From assembly GCF_001942495.1 (NCBI RefSeq), contig NZ_MKZS01000001.1, positions 7,643,906 to 7,676,982 of the forward strand: a stretch of DNA of 33,077 nucleotides, written 5' to 3'. Positions 6,991 to 17,648 of this stretch are shown here, in pieces. Below the pieces are notes generated by a model, which searched no databases, had not been told where the DNA came from, and saw nothing but the letters and a program-made list of their open reading frames with translations. The DNA comes from Moorena bouillonii PNG. Its GTDB lineage: Bacteria > Cyanobacteriota > Cyanobacteriia > Cyanobacteriales > Coleofasciculaceae. Each line of letters starts with the position of its first letter. The stretch's first letter is position 1. A program made the translations under genes and the position numbers.

Positions 6991-9960
6991 TTAGATGTAC
7001 GCCTCCATCCCTTCACAAGAACAAACCAAATTCCTATCCCCAAAGGCATTATCAATGCGCCCTGCCACAGGCCAAAACTTGTGTTCCCTTAACCAAGGTG
7101 CAGGGTATGCTGCTTCCTCACGGGTATAGGGATGAGTCCATTCACTGACCATCAAGGCTTCTGCAGTATGGGGAGCATTCTTGAGCTGATTGTCCCTTTG
7201 GTCTACCTGACCCGATTCAATCGCTTTAATTTCCTGGCGGATGGCAATCATCGCATCACAGAAACGGTCGAGTTCCTCTTTCGACTCACTTTCAGTAGGT
7301 TCCACCATCATTGTCCCCGCTACAGGCCAGGATACCGTTGGAGCATGGAAACCATAATCCATCAGGCGTTTGGCAATATCATCCACTTCGATGCCCGCAG
7401 ACTTTTTAAGCGATCGCAAATCCACAATACACTCATGAGCTACTAATCCATTGTTCCCCTTGTACAGAACAGGATAGTAAGGGTCTAACCGCTTAGCCAT
7501 GTAATTAGCATTAAGAATAGCCACTTTAGTCGCCTCAGTTAACCCCGCACTACCCATCATGGCAATATACATCCAGGAAATCGGTAGAATGCTGGCACTT
7601 CCCCAGGGTGCCGCAGAAATTGCACCAATAGATAAAGTGGAAGGTTGAGGCTGTAAGGTTTTGGGCAGGAATGGTACTAAGTGAGGCATCACCCCAATTG
7701 GTCCCATACCAGGTCCACCCCCACCGTGGGGAATACAGAAGGTTTTGTGCAGGTTCAGGTGACACACATCTGCCCCAAAGTCCCCTGGACGGCACAGCCC
7801 CACTTGGGCATTCATATTTGCCCCATCCATATAAACCTGCCCCCCATGGTTGTGGACAATGGCACAGATATCTTTAATCTCTTGTTCAAACACACCATGG
7901 GTAGAGGGATAAGTCACCATCAGAGCAGCTAGGTTTTGGCTATGGTGCTCGGCCTTCTTCCTCAAATCATCTAAATCAATGTTGCCCATTTCATCACAAG
8001 CAACAGCCACCACTTTTAAACCAGCCATCACTGCACTGGCGGGATTGGTGCCATGAGCAGAAGTAGGAATTAAACAGATATTGCGATCGCTTTCTCCCCG
8101 GTTTTGATGGTACTTACAAATAGTGAGTAATCCTGCATATTCCCCTTGGGAACCAGCATTAGGTTGAAGAGAAATGCCAGCAAAGCCAGTAATTTCTGCT
8201 AACCATTCTTCCAGCTGCTGGAATAGAATTTGATATCCCTGAGTTTGGGAGAGGGGAGCAAACGGATGAATCTTGCCAAATTCCGGCCATGTCACTGGCA
8301 TCATCTCAGCAGTGGCATTCAGCTTCATGGTACACGAGCCCAAAGGAATCATGGACGTGTTTAGAGCCAAATCCTTACTTTCCAGACGGTGCAAATAGCG
8401 CAGTAACTCAGTTTCTGAGTGATAGCGGTTGAATACTGGGTTGGTTAAGTAGGTACTACGGCGAGCAAACGGTTCATTAAAATCATCTGCCACCTTACGT
8501 GTTACCTCAGCCGCCAAATCTTCCACAGTAAAGAGTAGGGATGCACTGCTTGGTTCCCCTAAACTTGCAAAAATTTCCCACAAGTCTACTAAATCCCTAG
8601 CCGTCGTTGTCTCATCCAGGGAAATCCCGATAGTAGTTGAATCAATAATACGTAGATTAATTTGACCTGCTTCAGCTGCTTCTATAATTCCTGACACAGA
8701 GCGATCGCTTAATTCTACGCGCAAGGTATCAAAAAACGGTTCTGAGCTAATACTGTAACCTAAGCGTTTCAGTCCCTCCGCTAGGATAACCGTTAATTGA
8801 TGAATTCTCTCGGCAATACCTTTGATTCCCTCTCGCCCATGATAAACTGCATACATTGAAGCTATCACCGCCAAGAGCACTTGGGCAGTACAAATATTGC
8901 TCGTGGCTTTGTCACGACGGATATGTTGCTCACGGGTTTGCAGTGCCAAGCGCAGTGCTGCTTTACCATTAGCATCTTTTGATACACCAACGATACGTCC
9001 TGGTACTTGCCGTTTATAAGCTGCCCGAGTAGCAAAATAAGCTGCATGAGGTCCCCCATATCCTAGGGGAACACCGAAGCGCTGGGTGCAGCCTATGGCA
9101 ATATCAGCCCCAAATTCTCCAGGGGGTGTAAGCAGGGCAAGGCTTAGAATATCAGCTGCCACAGTTACTAAAGCTTTAGCACCATGAGCCTTATCAATAA
9201 ATTCCCGATAATCGTATATGGTGCCATCCGTTGCTGGGTACTGAAGCAGAGCTCCAAAAATCTCTTGGTCAAATTCAAAGGTGCGGTGGTCACCAACAAT
9301 CACCTCAATTCCCAAAGGTCTAGCCCTGGTTTGTACCACTGCGATAGTTTGGGGATGACAGGTTTGGGAAACAAAGAAGTGTTTGGCTTTCGTCTTACAC
9401 AGACCATAGCTCATGCTCATAGCTTCCGCTGCTGCTGTTCCTTCATCCAGCAAGGAAGCATTAGCAATTTCCAGACCAGTCAAGTCTATGATCATAGTCT
9501 GGAAGTTGAGTAGTGCTTCGAGTCGTCCCTGAGCAATCTCTGCTTGGTAAGGGGTGTAAGCCGTGTACCAACCAGGATTTTCTAGAATATTCCGTTGAAT
9601 TACAGGTGGGGTAATGCAGTCGTAATATCCCATGCCAATGAAAGACCGGAATACTTGATTCTTAGAGGCAATTTCTTTTAGCTGAGCCAGGGCAGCATAC
9701 TCGCTTTGTGCCGCTGGTAACTGCAGAGGTTGATTAAGCCAAATAGCGGCGGGTACAGTTTGCTCAATCAGGCTATCTATAGTGGATATACCCAGGACGT
9801 TGAGCATTTGCTCTATTGCATCTGGATTTGGACCTATATGTCGATTGACAAAAGCATCGGTAGATGGTAATGTTTTTGATGCGGAAAGAATAGGGTCAGA
9901 TTTCAGCAACGACTGAGTATTTGCTCTATTTTTTTGATCCTGGATATCCAAATTCTGCAT
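6991..9960 (-). CDS. gcvP: Glycine dehydrogenase (decarboxylating), P-protein
   Basis: At 989 residues this is a full-length homodimeric-type P-protein. It decarboxylates glycine with PLP and passes the aminomethyl group to lipoyl-GcvH in the glycine cleavage system, the photorespiratory route in cyanobacteria. The PLP lysine is K739 in HLNLHKTF, followed by the Gly-rich loop [10 protein letters not shown]. The N-terminal half carries FVNRHIGPN and FIGMGYYD, typical of the family. An N-terminal extension of about 40 residues precedes the conserved part. No Shine-Dalgarno precedes the ATG. gcvH lies upstream on the same strand but is separated by 631 bp holding a decayed insertion element, so gcvP may have its own promoter. 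gcvT and lpd are not in the window. Confidence 0.97.
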   Translation of the reverse strand: MQNLDIQDQKNRANTQSLLKSDPILSASKTLPSTDAFVNRHIGPNPDAIEQMLNVLGISTIDSLIEQTVPAAIWLNQPLQLPAAQSEYAALAQLKEIASKNQVFRSFIGMGYYDCITPPVIQRNILENPGWYTAYTPYQAEIAQGRLEALLNFQTMIIDLTGLEIANASLLDEGTAAAEAMSMSYGLCKTKAKHFFVSQTCHPQTIAVVQTRARPLGIEVIVGDHRTFEFDQEIFGALLQYPATDGTIYDYREFIDKAHGAKALVTVAADILSLALLTPPGEFGADIAIGCTQRFGVPLGYGGPHAAYFATRAAYKRQVPGRIVGVSKDANGKAALRLALQTREQHIRRDKATSNICTAQVLLAVIASMYAVYHGREGIKGIAERIHQLTVILAEGLKRLGYSISSEPFFDTLRVELSDRSVSGIIEAAEAGQINLRIIDSTTIGISLDETTTARDLVDLWEIFASLGEPSSASLLFTVEDLAAEVTRKVADDFNEPFARRSTYLTNPVFNRYHSETELLRYLHRLESKDLALNTSMIPLGSCTMKLNATAEMMPVTWPEFGKIHPFAPLSQTQGYQILFQQLEEWLAEITGFAGISLQPNAGSQGEYAGLLTICKYHQNRGESDRNICLIPTSAHGTNPASAVMAGLKVVAVACDEMGNIDLDDLRKKAEHHSQNLAALMVTYPSTHGVFEQEIKDICAIVHNHGGQVYMDGANMNAQVGLCRPGDFGADVCHLNLHKTFCIPHGGGGPGMGPIGVMPHLVPFLPKTLQPQPSTLSIGAISAAPWGSASILPISWMYIAMMGSAGLTEATKVAILNANYMAKRLDPYYPVLYKGNNGLVAHECIVDLRSLKKSAGIEVDDIAKRLMDYGFHAPTVSWPVAGTMMVEPTESESKEELDRFCDAMIAIRQEIKAIESGQVDQRDNQLKNAPHTAEALMVSEWTHPYTREEAAYPAPWLREHKFWPVAGRIDNAFGDRNLVCSCEGMEAYI

Positions 9961-9993
9961 AGTAAACCAATTTTTGAATTAAGCAGCGAAGGT

Positions 9994-10022
9994 GGGGGTC
10001 ACTTTTGAGGGCTGTGACCCCC
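9994..10022. promoter_or_regulatory. GGGGGTCAC/GTGACCCCC hairpin upstream of gcvP
   Basis: A perfect 9-bp stem (9994-10002 and 10014-10022) closes an 11-nt loop 34 bp upstream of the gcvP start. It could shape the mRNA leader, act as a terminator between gcvH and gcvP, or be a repeat remnant. No U-tract follows on the minus strand. Confidence 0.4.
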
Positions 10023-10073
10023 TAAGTTGGTAAATCTATAGATACACAAAGCCCGGATGTATAACTAAAGCGA

Positions 10074-10101
10074 TTTAGAACTAAAGTAATTTAGTTCTAA
10101 A
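10074..10101. promoter_or_regulatory. 12-bp perfect inverted repeat upstream of gcvP
   Basis: TTTAGAACTAAA at 10074-10085 and its exact inverse at 10090-10101 are separated by GTAA. The dyad is AT-rich, with 16-bp centre-to-centre spacing, about 115 bp upstream of gcvP. It fits a dimeric regulator's operator or a short hairpin. No regulator can be named. Confidence 0.35.
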
Positions 10102-10229
10102 TATACACTATGAAAACCTAGCATATGACAAGCTAGACGTATTGCTAGATTGGTTCTAGATACACAACTTTATACAGCTGGGTTCAGTTATGACAACCCT
10201 ACTGATCAGATTTTTACCAAAAAATTTGG

Positions 10230-10590
10230 GTAATCGCGCCCCGTCCTTCCAGGACGGCTTTGTGCTAAGATAAAGACATAACAAAAAAATAGTATTCTAG
10301 ATGAACATGATCTTAAATAAGTAGACAGTGTAAAAAACCTGTTTTGAGATAATCAGGTTGCACAATCAAGTCTAACGATTTGGAAGTCTATGAAAGTCTA
10401 AGATCCCTAAAAAAATGTTTATCTTAATTTGTTGATTAGTTTAGGTACGGTGGGGCACACCGAAACCTAGGTTATAAACCAAATACGCTTGTGGAGAGGC
10501 GACCTCTATTTTTCCTGGCTCCGGCCTGGTTAAACAAGTCACCCCATTGAAGCAAGAATCCCCGTCCTTCCAGGGCGGGGAGTGTCATAG
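10230..10590 (+). mobile_element. Decayed IS200/IS605-type element with omega-RNA-like end
   Basis: A left hairpin (CCGTCCT/AGGACGG, 10241-10257) and a right hairpin (CCCCGTCCT paired with AGGGCGGGG, 10560-10580) resemble ends of IS200/IS605 elements. From 10484 one plus-strand frame reads YACGEATSIF... then VKQVTPLKQESPS, which I recognise as the C-terminal tail typical of cyanobacterial TnpB. A TAA nine bases upstream in that frame shows decay. In intact elements this 3' segment also encodes the TnpB guide RNA. The right end (GTGTCA) abuts the gcvH stop codon. No transposase gene remains. The left boundary is approximate. Confidence 0.6.
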
Positions 10591-10591
10591 T

Positions 10592-10999
10592 CTACTCTGC
10601 CTCGACTTGGGCACGGTACTCCTCAGCAGAAAGGACACCCTCCAGTGGGTTGTCAGGGTCATTCAGCCGCACTTTAATTAACCAGCCTTCACCATAGGGG
10701 TCTTCTGCAATCTGTTCAGGAGCCTCGATCATATCCTCATTTCGTTCTACCACCGTACCCGATACCGGGGAATATAGATCCGAAACGGCCTTGACCGATT
10801 CAATGGTACCAAAGCTTTGGTCATTTTCTTTGTTACCCTTCTCGATGGTGTCGTCAATGTCTGGGAGTTCGAGAAGAACTAAGTCACCCAGTTGGTCAAT
10901 GGCAAAGGCGGTAATACCAATAGTGGCAATTTCTCCATCAAGCCGTACATATTCGTGGCTATCAAGGTATTTCAGGTCATCAGGATATTCAAAGGCCAT
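10592..10999 (-). CDS. gcvH: Glycine cleavage system H protein
   Basis: At 135 residues this is the normal length for the lipoyl carrier that shuttles the aminomethyl group between P, T and L proteins. The lipoylated lysine is K70 in [11 protein letters not shown], and the downstream [13 protein letters not shown] completes the lipoyl hammerhead fold. The N-terminus ([18 protein letters not shown]) is typical, so the ATG is well supported. It is transcribed toward gcvP, but a decayed insertion element begins directly at its stop codon, so its native terminator may have been lost or replaced. I looked for a glycine riboswitch upstream and did not see one. Confidence 0.97.
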   Translation of the reverse strand: MAFEYPDDLKYLDSHEYVRLDGEIATIGITAFAIDQLGDLVLLELPDIDDTIEKGNKENDQSFGTIESVKAVSDLYSPVSGTVVERNEDMIEAPEQIAEDPYGEGWLIKVRLNDPDNPLEGVLSAEEYRAQVEAE

Positions 11000-11329
11000 G
11001 TCAAGTCCAAAATCAGCAGCAATGCTAATTATCCTTCCTCATTTGTCTTTCGTCCAGCCGCCTTTGACCATTGACCGCTGACTATTGACAGGAAACGTTC
11101 AGAGGTAGTAACTGAGTAATGGTTGACTTCTAGCTACCTATATCTTTAAAATGCCACCAGTGAAATAGCACTACTAATTTGCACTTTATGATAGTCTTGC
11201 TTAGTGAAGGAATAAAAGGAATAATTTTAAGCAAGCTTATCTAATGCTTTGCCCGTTTCTGCCACAAAGCACTCATAAATTAAAATCACAATACATCAGG
11301 CCAGATAGGAGCAACTCCTATCTGGGAGT
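11000..11329. other. Gap upstream of gcvH
   Basis: This gap should hold the gcvH promoter. A weak 7-bp stem (TGCTTTG 11245-11251 with CAAAGCA 11265-11271) and the hairpin at 11301-11325 are the only structures I see. There is no convincing -10/-35 pair. Confidence 0.4.
11301..11325 (-). terminator. 11-bp perfect hairpin after the 67-residue gene
   Basis: CCAGATAGGAG and its inverse pair perfectly around a 3-nt loop, 4 bp past the stop codon of the minus-strand gene. No strong U-tract follows, so termination may be partial. Confidence 0.55.
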
Positions 11330-11533
11330 TCAGTAGGCAAGCATTTCTAGAGTTTCACGTAAGTAACGACGCACTCGGCTATCAAGACTGTAATCCTGAA
11401 ATTGTTCACCCAAGGGATGTTCCATTTGCCAGCGTTGAAATCCTGAACTAGCGGCTATGGCTTGTTTAAGACTGTTCCAAACTTGAGTGTCGTGATGTAA
11501 TTGTCCGGATTCGGATGTAACGAAGCTTGCCAT
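11330..11533 (-). CDS. Small protein of unknown function (67 aa)
   Basis: I do not recognise this protein. From the ATG at 11533 it is 67 residues; a GTG two codons upstream is possible. It has a polar N-terminus (MASFVTSESG), a helical middle with aromatic residues (FQRWQMEHPLG), and a basic-then-hydrophobic C-terminus (DSRVRRYLRETLEMLAY). It looks like a small soluble helical protein. A hairpin follows immediately, and infB lies about 310 bp upstream on the same strand with its own terminator, so it is probably transcribed alone. The composition and adjacent hairpin make a real gene likely. Confidence 0.6.
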   Translation of the reverse strand: MASFVTSESGQLHHDTQVWNSLKQAIAASSGFQRWQMEHPLGEQFQDYSLDSRVRRYLRETLEMLAY

Positions 11534-11539
11534 ATGCAC

Positions 11540-11842
11540 ACACGCGAAGATTTAATACAGATGAATCTAGTTGAGTAATGCTTAAGTGCTAAACTATTAA
11601 GCTTACCTGTACACTATCCTATCTGCTTTTTTAGGATTGTGCTTTTAGCGACATTGAATGGTTAAAATTTGGCAGGGTTAGGGTTAGAGGTTATCGGTTA
11701 ACAGGTTAAAAGTTGCTTTGGATGGAACCTTGACAATTGCAAGCTTGCCACAGAGCAACTCGTATCAATAACCTTTAACCTTCAACCTTAAACAAAACAA
11801 CCTACCCGGCAATGGATGCCTGGGTAAGAACACCCCTCAGGG
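11540..11842. other. Gap between infB and the 67-residue gene
   Basis: It holds the infB terminator (11790-11826) and a direct-repeat-like run with GGTTA motifs around 11685-11710. The promoter of the small gene should be here, but I cannot point to it. Confidence 0.4.
11790..11826 (-). terminator. Rho-independent terminator of infB
   Basis: Read on the minus strand, TACCCAGGC and GCCGGGTA pair over eight base pairs with one bulged A around a 7-nt loop. The T-rich run GGTTGTTTTGTTT follows. It starts 17 bp after the infB stop codon. Confidence 0.75.
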
Positions 11843-14800
11843 CTACTTCAGGGAGAGAGTCCGTCGCTTGGTTACCATCTGATAGGTTTCAATGATATCT
11901 TTTTCTGCCCAGTCGTTGAATTTATCAACACCCATACCACATTCGTAGCCAGCATTGACTTCCTTGACATCATCCTTAACACGCTTGAGGGAATCCAAAA
12001 CTCCTTCGTAGATAACTTTGCCACCACGCCGCACTCGTAAACGGCAATTGCGCACGGCTTTGCCTGAGAGTACATAGCAACCCGCAACGGCACCACGACC
12101 CACTGGGAAGACAGCTCGAACTTCTACTTCACCCAATGGTTCTTCTACCTCTTCTGGCTCTAACAGACCTTCCATAGCACCTTGAACATCATCCAGGAGT
12201 TTGTAGATGATGTTGTATTCCCGCACATCTACCCCTTCCTGTTCAGCTGCTGGTCGAGCACCAGGAGCTAAGGTAGTGTTAAAGCCAACAATAACTGCAC
12301 CACTAGCAGCCGCTAAGTCCACATCCGTTTCGGTGACTTCCCCAGGGGCAGCCAGTAGAACTCGAATTTGCACTTCATTTTGGGGCAGCTGTTCGAGGGA
12401 TCCCAGAATAGCTTCCACCGAGCCTTGAACGTCTGCCTTCAAAATCAAGTTGAGTTCTTTGAGTTCACCTTCTTGAGCCTGGGCTGATAATTCAGTGAGG
12501 GTAACTCGCCGTGATTTCATGCGAGTTTGCAGGCGAGATTGACGTTGCTGTTGAGCTCTTTCACCAGCAACTGCCCGGGCTTCTTTTTCACTCTCAAAGA
12601 CTTCAAACTCATCACCAGCAGCTGGAACATCACTCAAGCCAAGGACTTCCACAGCAAACGAGGGACTAGCTTGTTCGACTCGCTGTCCTCGGTCATCAAG
12701 CATGGCTCTGACCTTACCGAAAACTGAACCAACAACCAAGCTATCACCGATCCGCAAAGTACCGTTTTGCACTAAGAAGGTGGCAACAGGACCTCTGGCT
12801 TTATCTAGGTGAGCTTCAATCACCGTACCTTTTGCTGGTCGATCCGGATTAGCAGAGAGTTCTTCTAGCTCTGAGACCAATATAATCATCTCCAGCAGTG
12901 AATCCAAGTTTTCCCTTTGGATAGCACTCACTGGTACCATGATCGTTTCACCACCCCATTCTTCTGGGACCAAGCCCCGTTCTGATAATTCCTGCTTAAC
13001 CCGATCAGGTTGAGCTCCGGCTTTATCAATTTTGTTAATAGCAACCACGAGTGGAACTTCAGCAGCTCTAGCATGACTAATGGCTTCAAGAGTCTGAGGT
13101 TGCACCCCATCATCAGCCGCTACTACTAGCACAGCGATATCAGTTACTTTTGTTCCCCTTGCCCGCATGGCTGTAAAGGCTTCGTGACCGGGGGTGTCTA
13201 AGAAGACAACCTGCTGAATTTTATCCTCATGCTCAACATCTACGTGGTATGCGCCAATATGCTGAGTAATTCCACCGGCTTCTCCTTGAGCCACTTTTGC
13301 TTCACGAATAGCATCGAGTAGAGTCGTTTTACCATGGTCAACATGACCCATAATTGTCACCACAGGTGGACGCCGCTCGAGGTTTTCCAGGTCTTGGACA
13401 TCCAGCATTTCCACCTTAGTCGCAGCAGAGGCTTCTTCTTCCATCTCGACCTTTACCCCCACTTCCTCAGCTACCATTGTGGCGGTAGGAACATCCAAAG
13501 TTTGGGTAACACTCACAGCTATGCCTTTGAAGAAGAGCATTTTAACAATGTCAGTTTCTGCAATAGCCAGTTCATTAGCCAGGTCTCTAATGGTGAGTGA
13601 GTCTCTCAAAACAATTTGTTCTGGGCGTTTGGGCTGAGTTTTCTGTGTACGACGGCGATCGCGATGATCCGACTTGTTGCTACTACTGCTTTTAGAAGGC
13701 TTCTTCCTGTGGCTAACACTCGCAGTAGTTGGTTGGGTTTGCTGTTTTTGTAGAGACTTTGGTTTGGGAGGACGAGCCAGTGAAAGACTAACTGAAAATG
13801 AACCATCGATTTTGTTATCGTTTTGATCTGATCCTGTTTCGAGATCATCTTCATCATCCAGAATCATTTTAGGTCGCCGCTTGAGTTTGGCGGATTTCCC
13901 CTTCTGGACTTTGTCTTCTTCTTCCCCATTTTCTGCCTGCCACTCTTTCTTCTTAGCAGGTCGGGGGACAGATGGTCGCCAGAGCTTGACCTCCTTGAGC
14001 ATTTCCTCAGATTCATTGACTAAGGTGTTGGTGTCTTGATCAGATTCTGTCAGACCCGTTGAGTCAGCATCCATTGCTGCTACTTGAGAATTGTCCTTGT
14101 CAAGACCTGGCTTAGTTCTTTTTGGAGGTCGCTGGAGTTCAGGAATGCTCGGCCTTGGTGAACTAGAACGTTTTGGTGGTGATGTTTCCGAAGGGGTTGA
14201 CTGCTTATTGATAACAGGGGATTTGTTAGGAGTTGGACTCTTTACTGACTTTGAACCCGAAGAACCCTTTTGGTTTGATTTGATCGGTCGCTCAACCTTA
14301 GAAGGCTGAGTTTTTGGTTGTGATAGTCTTACAGGCGGTCCAGTTAATTTTGGTTTTTCTGTAACCTTAGGTGAGGCAGTACTATCCTGTGACACCTTCT
14401 GGACTGGTTTAGCGGCTAGTTCGGGTTTAGCCTCTGGTTTGGGTTTAGCCTCTGGTTCGGGTTTAGCCTCTGGTTCGGGTTTAGCCTCTGGTTTGGGTTT
14501 AGCGGCTAGTTCGGGTTTAGCCTCTGGTTTGGGTTTACTATCCTGCTTAATCTTGGTGTCCTCTTCAGTGACCTGCTTAGGTCGATTGAGAGTGCTAGGC
14601 TGACGGGGGGGTATAGCAGTCGGCTTGATGGGAGGTTGGGGTGGGATTGCCATTTGATTAGTTCTCTGGCTAGAAGTATTCCCAGAACTGCGTTTGTGCT
14701 TACGGAGCTCGACAATTTGCTGCTTCCGCTCCCCTTTGGGCGGTCGAATTAATTTACCAGAGCTTAACTTAGAACCTTTATTTGCCGATGACTCACCTTC

Positions 14801-14995
14801 GGTATTGCTTACAGCTGCTAGTTGGTCAGAATATTTTTCGGCTGTCGTGCGAATCCGTTGGGCATCCGATTCTGTAATCGTGCTACTGTGACTTTTAACT
14901 GCAATATTGAGTCCTTCACAGATGCTCAAAATTTCCTTGTTGTCCAAATTCAATTCCCGTGATAATTCGTAAATTCTGACTTTGCCGCTGTTCAT
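11843..14995 (-). CDS. infB: Translation initiation factor IF-2
   Basis: This 1050-residue GTPase places initiator tRNA on the 30S subunit and promotes subunit joining. An IF2_N module is at the start ([18 protein letters not shown]) and a second near residues 470-510 ([17 protein letters not shown]). The G domain has GHVDHGKTT (K556), DTPGHEAF and NKIDKA, followed by the IF-2 C-terminal domains. Between them lies a long, low-complexity, Pro/Lys/Glu-rich linker. Part of it is a KPEPEA-type hexapeptide repeat encoded by near-identical 18-bp units (14406-14537). The length is within the cyanobacterial range. It is the last gene of the rimP-nusA-ylxR-infB group, 421 bp from ylxR, and ends in a terminator. 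Confidence 0.98.
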   Translation of the reverse strand: MNSGKVRIYELSRELNLDNKEILSICEGLNIAVKSHSSTITESDAQRIRTTAEKYSDQLAAVSNTEGESSANKGSKLSSGKLIRPPKGERKQQIVELRKHKRSSGNTSSQRTNQMAIPPQPPIKPTAIPPRQPSTLNRPKQVTEEDTKIKQDSKPKPEAKPELAAKPKPEAKPEPEAKPEPEAKPKPEAKPELAAKPVQKVSQDSTASPKVTEKPKLTGPPVRLSQPKTQPSKVERPIKSNQKGSSGSKSVKSPTPNKSPVINKQSTPSETSPPKRSSSPRPSIPELQRPPKRTKPGLDKDNSQVAAMDADSTGLTESDQDTNTLVNESEEMLKEVKLWRPSVPRPAKKKEWQAENGEEEDKVQKGKSAKLKRRPKMILDDEDDLETGSDQNDNKIDGSFSVSLSLARPPKPKSLQKQQTQPTTASVSHRKKPSKSSSSNKSDHRDRRRTQKTQPKRPEQIVLRDSLTIRDLANELAIAETDIVKMLFFKGIAVSVTQTLDVPTATMVAEEVGVKVEMEEEASAATKVEMLDVQDLENLERRPPVVTIMGHVDHGKTTLLDAIREAKVAQGEAGGITQHIGAYHVDVEHEDKIQQVVFLDTPGHEAFTAMRARGTKVTDIAVLVVAADDGVQPQTLEAISHARAAEVPLVVAINKIDKAGAQPDRVKQELSERGLVPEEWGGETIMVPVSAIQRENLDSLLEMIILVSELEELSANPDRPAKGTVIEAHLDKARGPVATFLVQNGTLRIGDSLVVGSVFGKVRAMLDDRGQRVEQASPSFAVEVLGLSDVPAAGDEFEVFESEKEARAVAGERAQQQRQSRLQTRMKSRRVTLTELSAQAQEGELKELNLILKADVQGSVEAILGSLEQLPQNEVQIRVLLAAPGEVTETDVDLAAASGAVIVGFNTTLAPGARPAAEQEGVDVREYNIIYKLLDDVQGAMEGLLEPEEVEEPLGEVEVRAVFPVGRGAVAGCYVLSGKAVRNCRLRVRRGGKVIYEGVLDSLKRVKDDVKEVNAGYECGMGVDKFNDWAEKDIIETYQMVTKRRTLSLK
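14406..14537 (-). repeat. 18-bp coding repeats in the IF-2 linker
   Basis: About seven near-identical 18-bp units encode a six-residue [12 protein letters not shown] motif in the disordered N-terminal linker. Such in-frame repeats can change copy number without breaking the protein. Confidence 0.8.
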
Positions 14996-15000
14996 GCACT

Positions 15001-15416
15001 ATTCCCCTGTCGTACCTACTTGTTGTTAAACCATACTCAACTACTCGAATGACTTTTTACTTGATCAAGCTTTATTGGAAAGCTTAAACGATAAGATAAG
15101 CGATGCTCAACAGATAATCAACCATCCATGCTTTTTCGTTGGTGTGTTCACCTCAACGGTAGTTTGATAAGTTTATCTATTATCGCGTGCTTCTTTCCTG
15201 TGAAAAAAGCCAAGCAGCATTATACATTGACGATTCGGTTAAACCGCCTAATCAGCACGTATGCCTTTAAAGGTAGCTAGCGTATAATCGAAGTAAATTC
15301 ACCTCCCTTTTGAAACCAGAGCATCAATAGAACTAATGACTTCCTTTGTATACTAACGATTACTTATGTTCACCGGACAAACATACATGGAAGCAATTGC
15401 CGCGCTTATTCACCCT
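15001..15416. other. Gap between ylxR and infB
   Basis: This 416-bp gap lies inside what is usually a tight operon. The only structure I see is a 7-bp stem (AAGCTTT 15067-15073, AAAGCTT 15079-15085). The length suggests infB has a separate promoter here. Confidence 0.4.
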
Positions 15417-15719
15417 TTAATTACCTAAATTGGGTTGGCTTGGCATGGTAGCTAAACGCTGCCATAAAGTTTCGTACAGATTTTTTGGCACCGATGCGCG
15501 CAGTGATCGCCCCAGTCGGTTTTTCTTTTGAGCCGCCGCTAGGCAACTCAGTTGAGGACATAAGTAAGCTGAACGACCCATACCCTGATCTAATTGTACC
15601 TTTCGTGACGGATAGACTCGGACAATACGCCAAAACTCTTGTTTTGGTCCTACTTTCCGGCAGCTAAGACAACGTCGATAGTTGGGTTTCATAAGGGTTT
15701 TCGGTTTGGAAAATCTCAA
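15417..15719 (-). CDS. ylxR: YlxR (DUF448) RNA-binding-like protein
   Basis: This 100-residue protein belongs to the small YlxR family, nearly always encoded between nusA and infB; members bind RNA and some act as regulators. The conserved core is NYRRCLSCRK with two Cys, then FWRIVR, and GMGRSAYLCP near the centre. The reading frame can start at an ATG at 15692 (MKPNYRRC), the usual family N-terminus, or nine codons earlier at a TTG at 15719. The TTG has a strong Shine-Dalgarno, AAGGAGG at 15724-15730, four bases away; the ATG has none. I therefore place the start at the TTG, with the ATG as the alternative. Confidence 0.88.
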   Translation of the reverse strand: MRFSKPKTLMKPNYRRCLSCRKVGPKQEFWRIVRVYPSRKVQLDQGMGRSAYLCPQLSCLAAAQKKNRLGRSLRASVPKNLYETLWQRLATMPSQPNLGN

Positions 15720-15723
15720 AAGT

Positions 15724-15730
15724 CCTCCTT
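15724..15730 (-). promoter_or_regulatory. Strong ribosome binding site deciding the ylxR start
   Basis: AAGGAGG on the minus strand ends four bases before a TTG codon and about 31 bases before the conventional ATG. Its position favours TTG initiation. Confidence 0.6.
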
Positions 15731-15760
15731 CTTTAAAGGGTAAGGTAGATGGAGGCTTGT

Positions 15761-15788
15761 AGGGCGTTTGCGATTGGGCAAACGCCCT
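15761..15788. terminator. 10-bp perfect hairpin between nusA and ylxR
   Basis: AGGGCGTTTG (15761-15770) pairs perfectly with CAAACGCCCT (15779-15788) around an 8-nt loop. It lies about 30 bp upstream of the ylxR ribosome site. It could attenuate or process the operon transcript; no U-tract follows. Confidence 0.45.
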
Positions 15789-15831
15789 GTTTACCTGATT
15801 GAGTTACCCAATGAAACCAAAAATCAATCTT

Positions 15832-15923
15832 GATGCAAAGCGCGAGTGGGGGAAACCACGGCAAAGCGCGGTCTTGGGGAACCCCCGCGTGAAGGCGCTG
15901 CCTCCCCAAGACCGCGCTGCATC
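15832..15923. repeat. GATGC...GCATC repeat element in the nusA-ylxR gap
   Basis: A 92-bp element begins GATGCAAAGCGCGAGTGGGG and ends CCAAGACCGCGCTGCATC. Its first 38 bp or so match the sequence at 32962 onward exactly. Its inner part has inverted CGCGGTCTTGGGG and CCCCAAGACCGCG. The remainder of the gap, to 16281, is GC-rich and holds only spurious short ORFs. Confidence 0.75.
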
Positions 15924-16281
15924 GCTGCCAGAGGGCGGTAAAACGGGTGTGGGCGTGCCCGGTGGTGTGAGCAGAAGATGAAAAACTATAGTAGAGATAC
16001 TCACACCCTTGAGACTCGGATGATTAACACAAGAATAAAATTACCACACCCACCGGCAGTAGGAGGAACGGGGGTAGGCGGTAGAGTAACGAGCGCAGAA
16101 GTGGAAGGATTGAATAAGTCATTGGTTTGGAAGAAAACTGTCAAAGAATTCTTGACCACAGCGGATACCGCGCACCCCACTACCATTCTAAACCGACAAG
16201 CTTAGGGCTATCATTGTATACCATTACCATTCTCAACCTTGGCCAAACTTTCCTCACCTCAGGGTGAACCCCTAAAACTTC

Positions 16282-17568
16282 TTATTCTTCTTCTTGAGCA
16301 CTCAAATCAAGCACTGGCTCAGGATCCAGTACATTTTCTGGCATTTCTACTCCTTCTTCGTAATCTTCCTTTAACTCATTGCTATCGACATCTTCTTCTA
16401 GGGTATCCTGTTTAGAGATGTCTGTAGTCTCTTTTTTGTATTGCGCAGCATCTTTAATGTCAATCTTCCAGCCTGTAAGGCGGGCGGCAAGGCGAACATT
16501 TTGTCCCTCTTTGCCTATAGCTAAACTGAGCTGGTCTTCTGCTACTAAAACATGGGCTTGACGTTCTTCTGGATTAACTAGTAGCACCTGATCCACTTGG
16601 GCTGGGCTAAGAGCGTTAGCAATATAGGTAGATGGGTCAGGAGACCAACGAATTACGTCGATTTTTTCACCTCGTAGTTCATTCACCACCACTTGAATGC
16701 GGGAACCTCTAGCACCAATGCAAGCTCCCACCGGATCTACATCTCGCTCCAGGGTATCTACAGCAATTTTAGTCCTTGGTCCGACATGACGAGAAGGAGG
16801 ATTAGCTTCCCGTGCCACTGCAACAATCCTTACCACCTCATCTTCTATTTCTGGGACTTCGTTGGCAAACAGATAGACAACTAAACCAGCCGCCGCTCTG
16901 GATACCACCAGCTGGGGACCACGGTGAGGGCCTTCCCGGACTTTTTTGAGATAAACCTTAAAGGTGGAGTTAATGCGATAGTTATCATTGGGGAGCTGTT
17001 CCCGTTTGGGCAGTTCGGCTTCTACCTCTGGCCGACCAAAACCACTGCTGAGTGCCATAATAACAGACTGCTGCTCAAACCGTAGTGATCGAGATTGCAG
17101 AACAGTTCCTTCTAGGTCTTGAAACTCTTCCTTAATCAGCTTACGCTGTTGGTCTCGGAGTTTTTGAGAGAGCACCTGCTTGGTTTGAATCGCTGCCATG
17201 CGACCAAACTCTCCTTGGTCTGGAGTCACATCCAAAACCACTGAATCTCCCAATTGTGCTTCAGAGGCAACTTCCTGGACTTCTTTGAGAGAAATTTGAT
17301 GGTCACTATTTTGTACCTCTTCGACAATGGTTTTGGTAGACAAAACGCGGAAGCCTTCTTCTTCAATATCAAGATCGACTTCAAAGTTGTCAAAATATTC
17401 TTCGTCAAAATGAAATCTTTGGTCTAGCCGTTGAGAACGGCGATAGCGCTCATAGCCTTTTAGCAGTGCTTCTCTTAATGCCTGTTGAACTGCAGACCTA
17501 GGTATATTGTGGCTTTGACTAATTTCTTCTATCATTGCCTTAAGTCCAGGCAAACTAACTATTGACAT
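16282..17568 (-). CDS. nusA: Transcription termination/antitermination factor NusA
   Basis: From the ATG at 17568 this is 428 residues, the short form lacking the C-terminal acidic repeats of enterobacterial NusA. It binds RNA polymerase and nascent RNA and controls pausing, termination and antitermination. The NusA N-domain runs to about residue 130 and an S1 domain follows. Two KH domains carry [19 protein letters not shown] and [19 protein letters not shown]. The C-terminal 50 residues are highly acidic. A TTG two codons upstream is possible, but GGAG lies eight bases before the ATG, which supports it. The gene sits between rimP and ylxR as usual, though both gaps are long and structured. 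Confidence 0.97.
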   Translation of the reverse strand: MSIVSLPGLKAMIEEISQSHNIPRSAVQQALREALLKGYERYRRSQRLDQRFHFDEEYFDNFEVDLDIEEEGFRVLSTKTIVEEVQNSDHQISLKEVQEVASEAQLGDSVVLDVTPDQGEFGRMAAIQTKQVLSQKLRDQQRKLIKEEFQDLEGTVLQSRSLRFEQQSVIMALSSGFGRPEVEAELPKREQLPNDNYRINSTFKVYLKKVREGPHRGPQLVVSRAAAGLVVYLFANEVPEIEDEVVRIVAVAREANPPSRHVGPRTKIAVDTLERDVDPVGACIGARGSRIQVVVNELRGEKIDVIRWSPDPSTYIANALSPAQVDQVLLVNPEERQAHVLVAEDQLSLAIGKEGQNVRLAARLTGWKIDIKDAAQYKKETTDISKQDTLEEDVDSNELKEDYEEGVEMPENVLDPEPVLDLSAQEEE

Positions 17569-17648
17569 CAGCAAATCTCCGTCTTAAATCTATCCATGGC
17601 AATTATGTTGGGATTTAAAGTAAATCAAGTTAAACTTCAATCCTCAAC

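Noticed and set aside
11000-11329. Glycine riboswitch upstream of gcvH
   Set aside because: I looked for the conserved tandem aptamer features and found none; only short stems are present.
15799-16205. Short ORFs of 60-75 codons on both strands in the nusA-ylxR gap
   Set aside because: They arise from GC-rich palindromic repeats and overlap one another on opposite strands.
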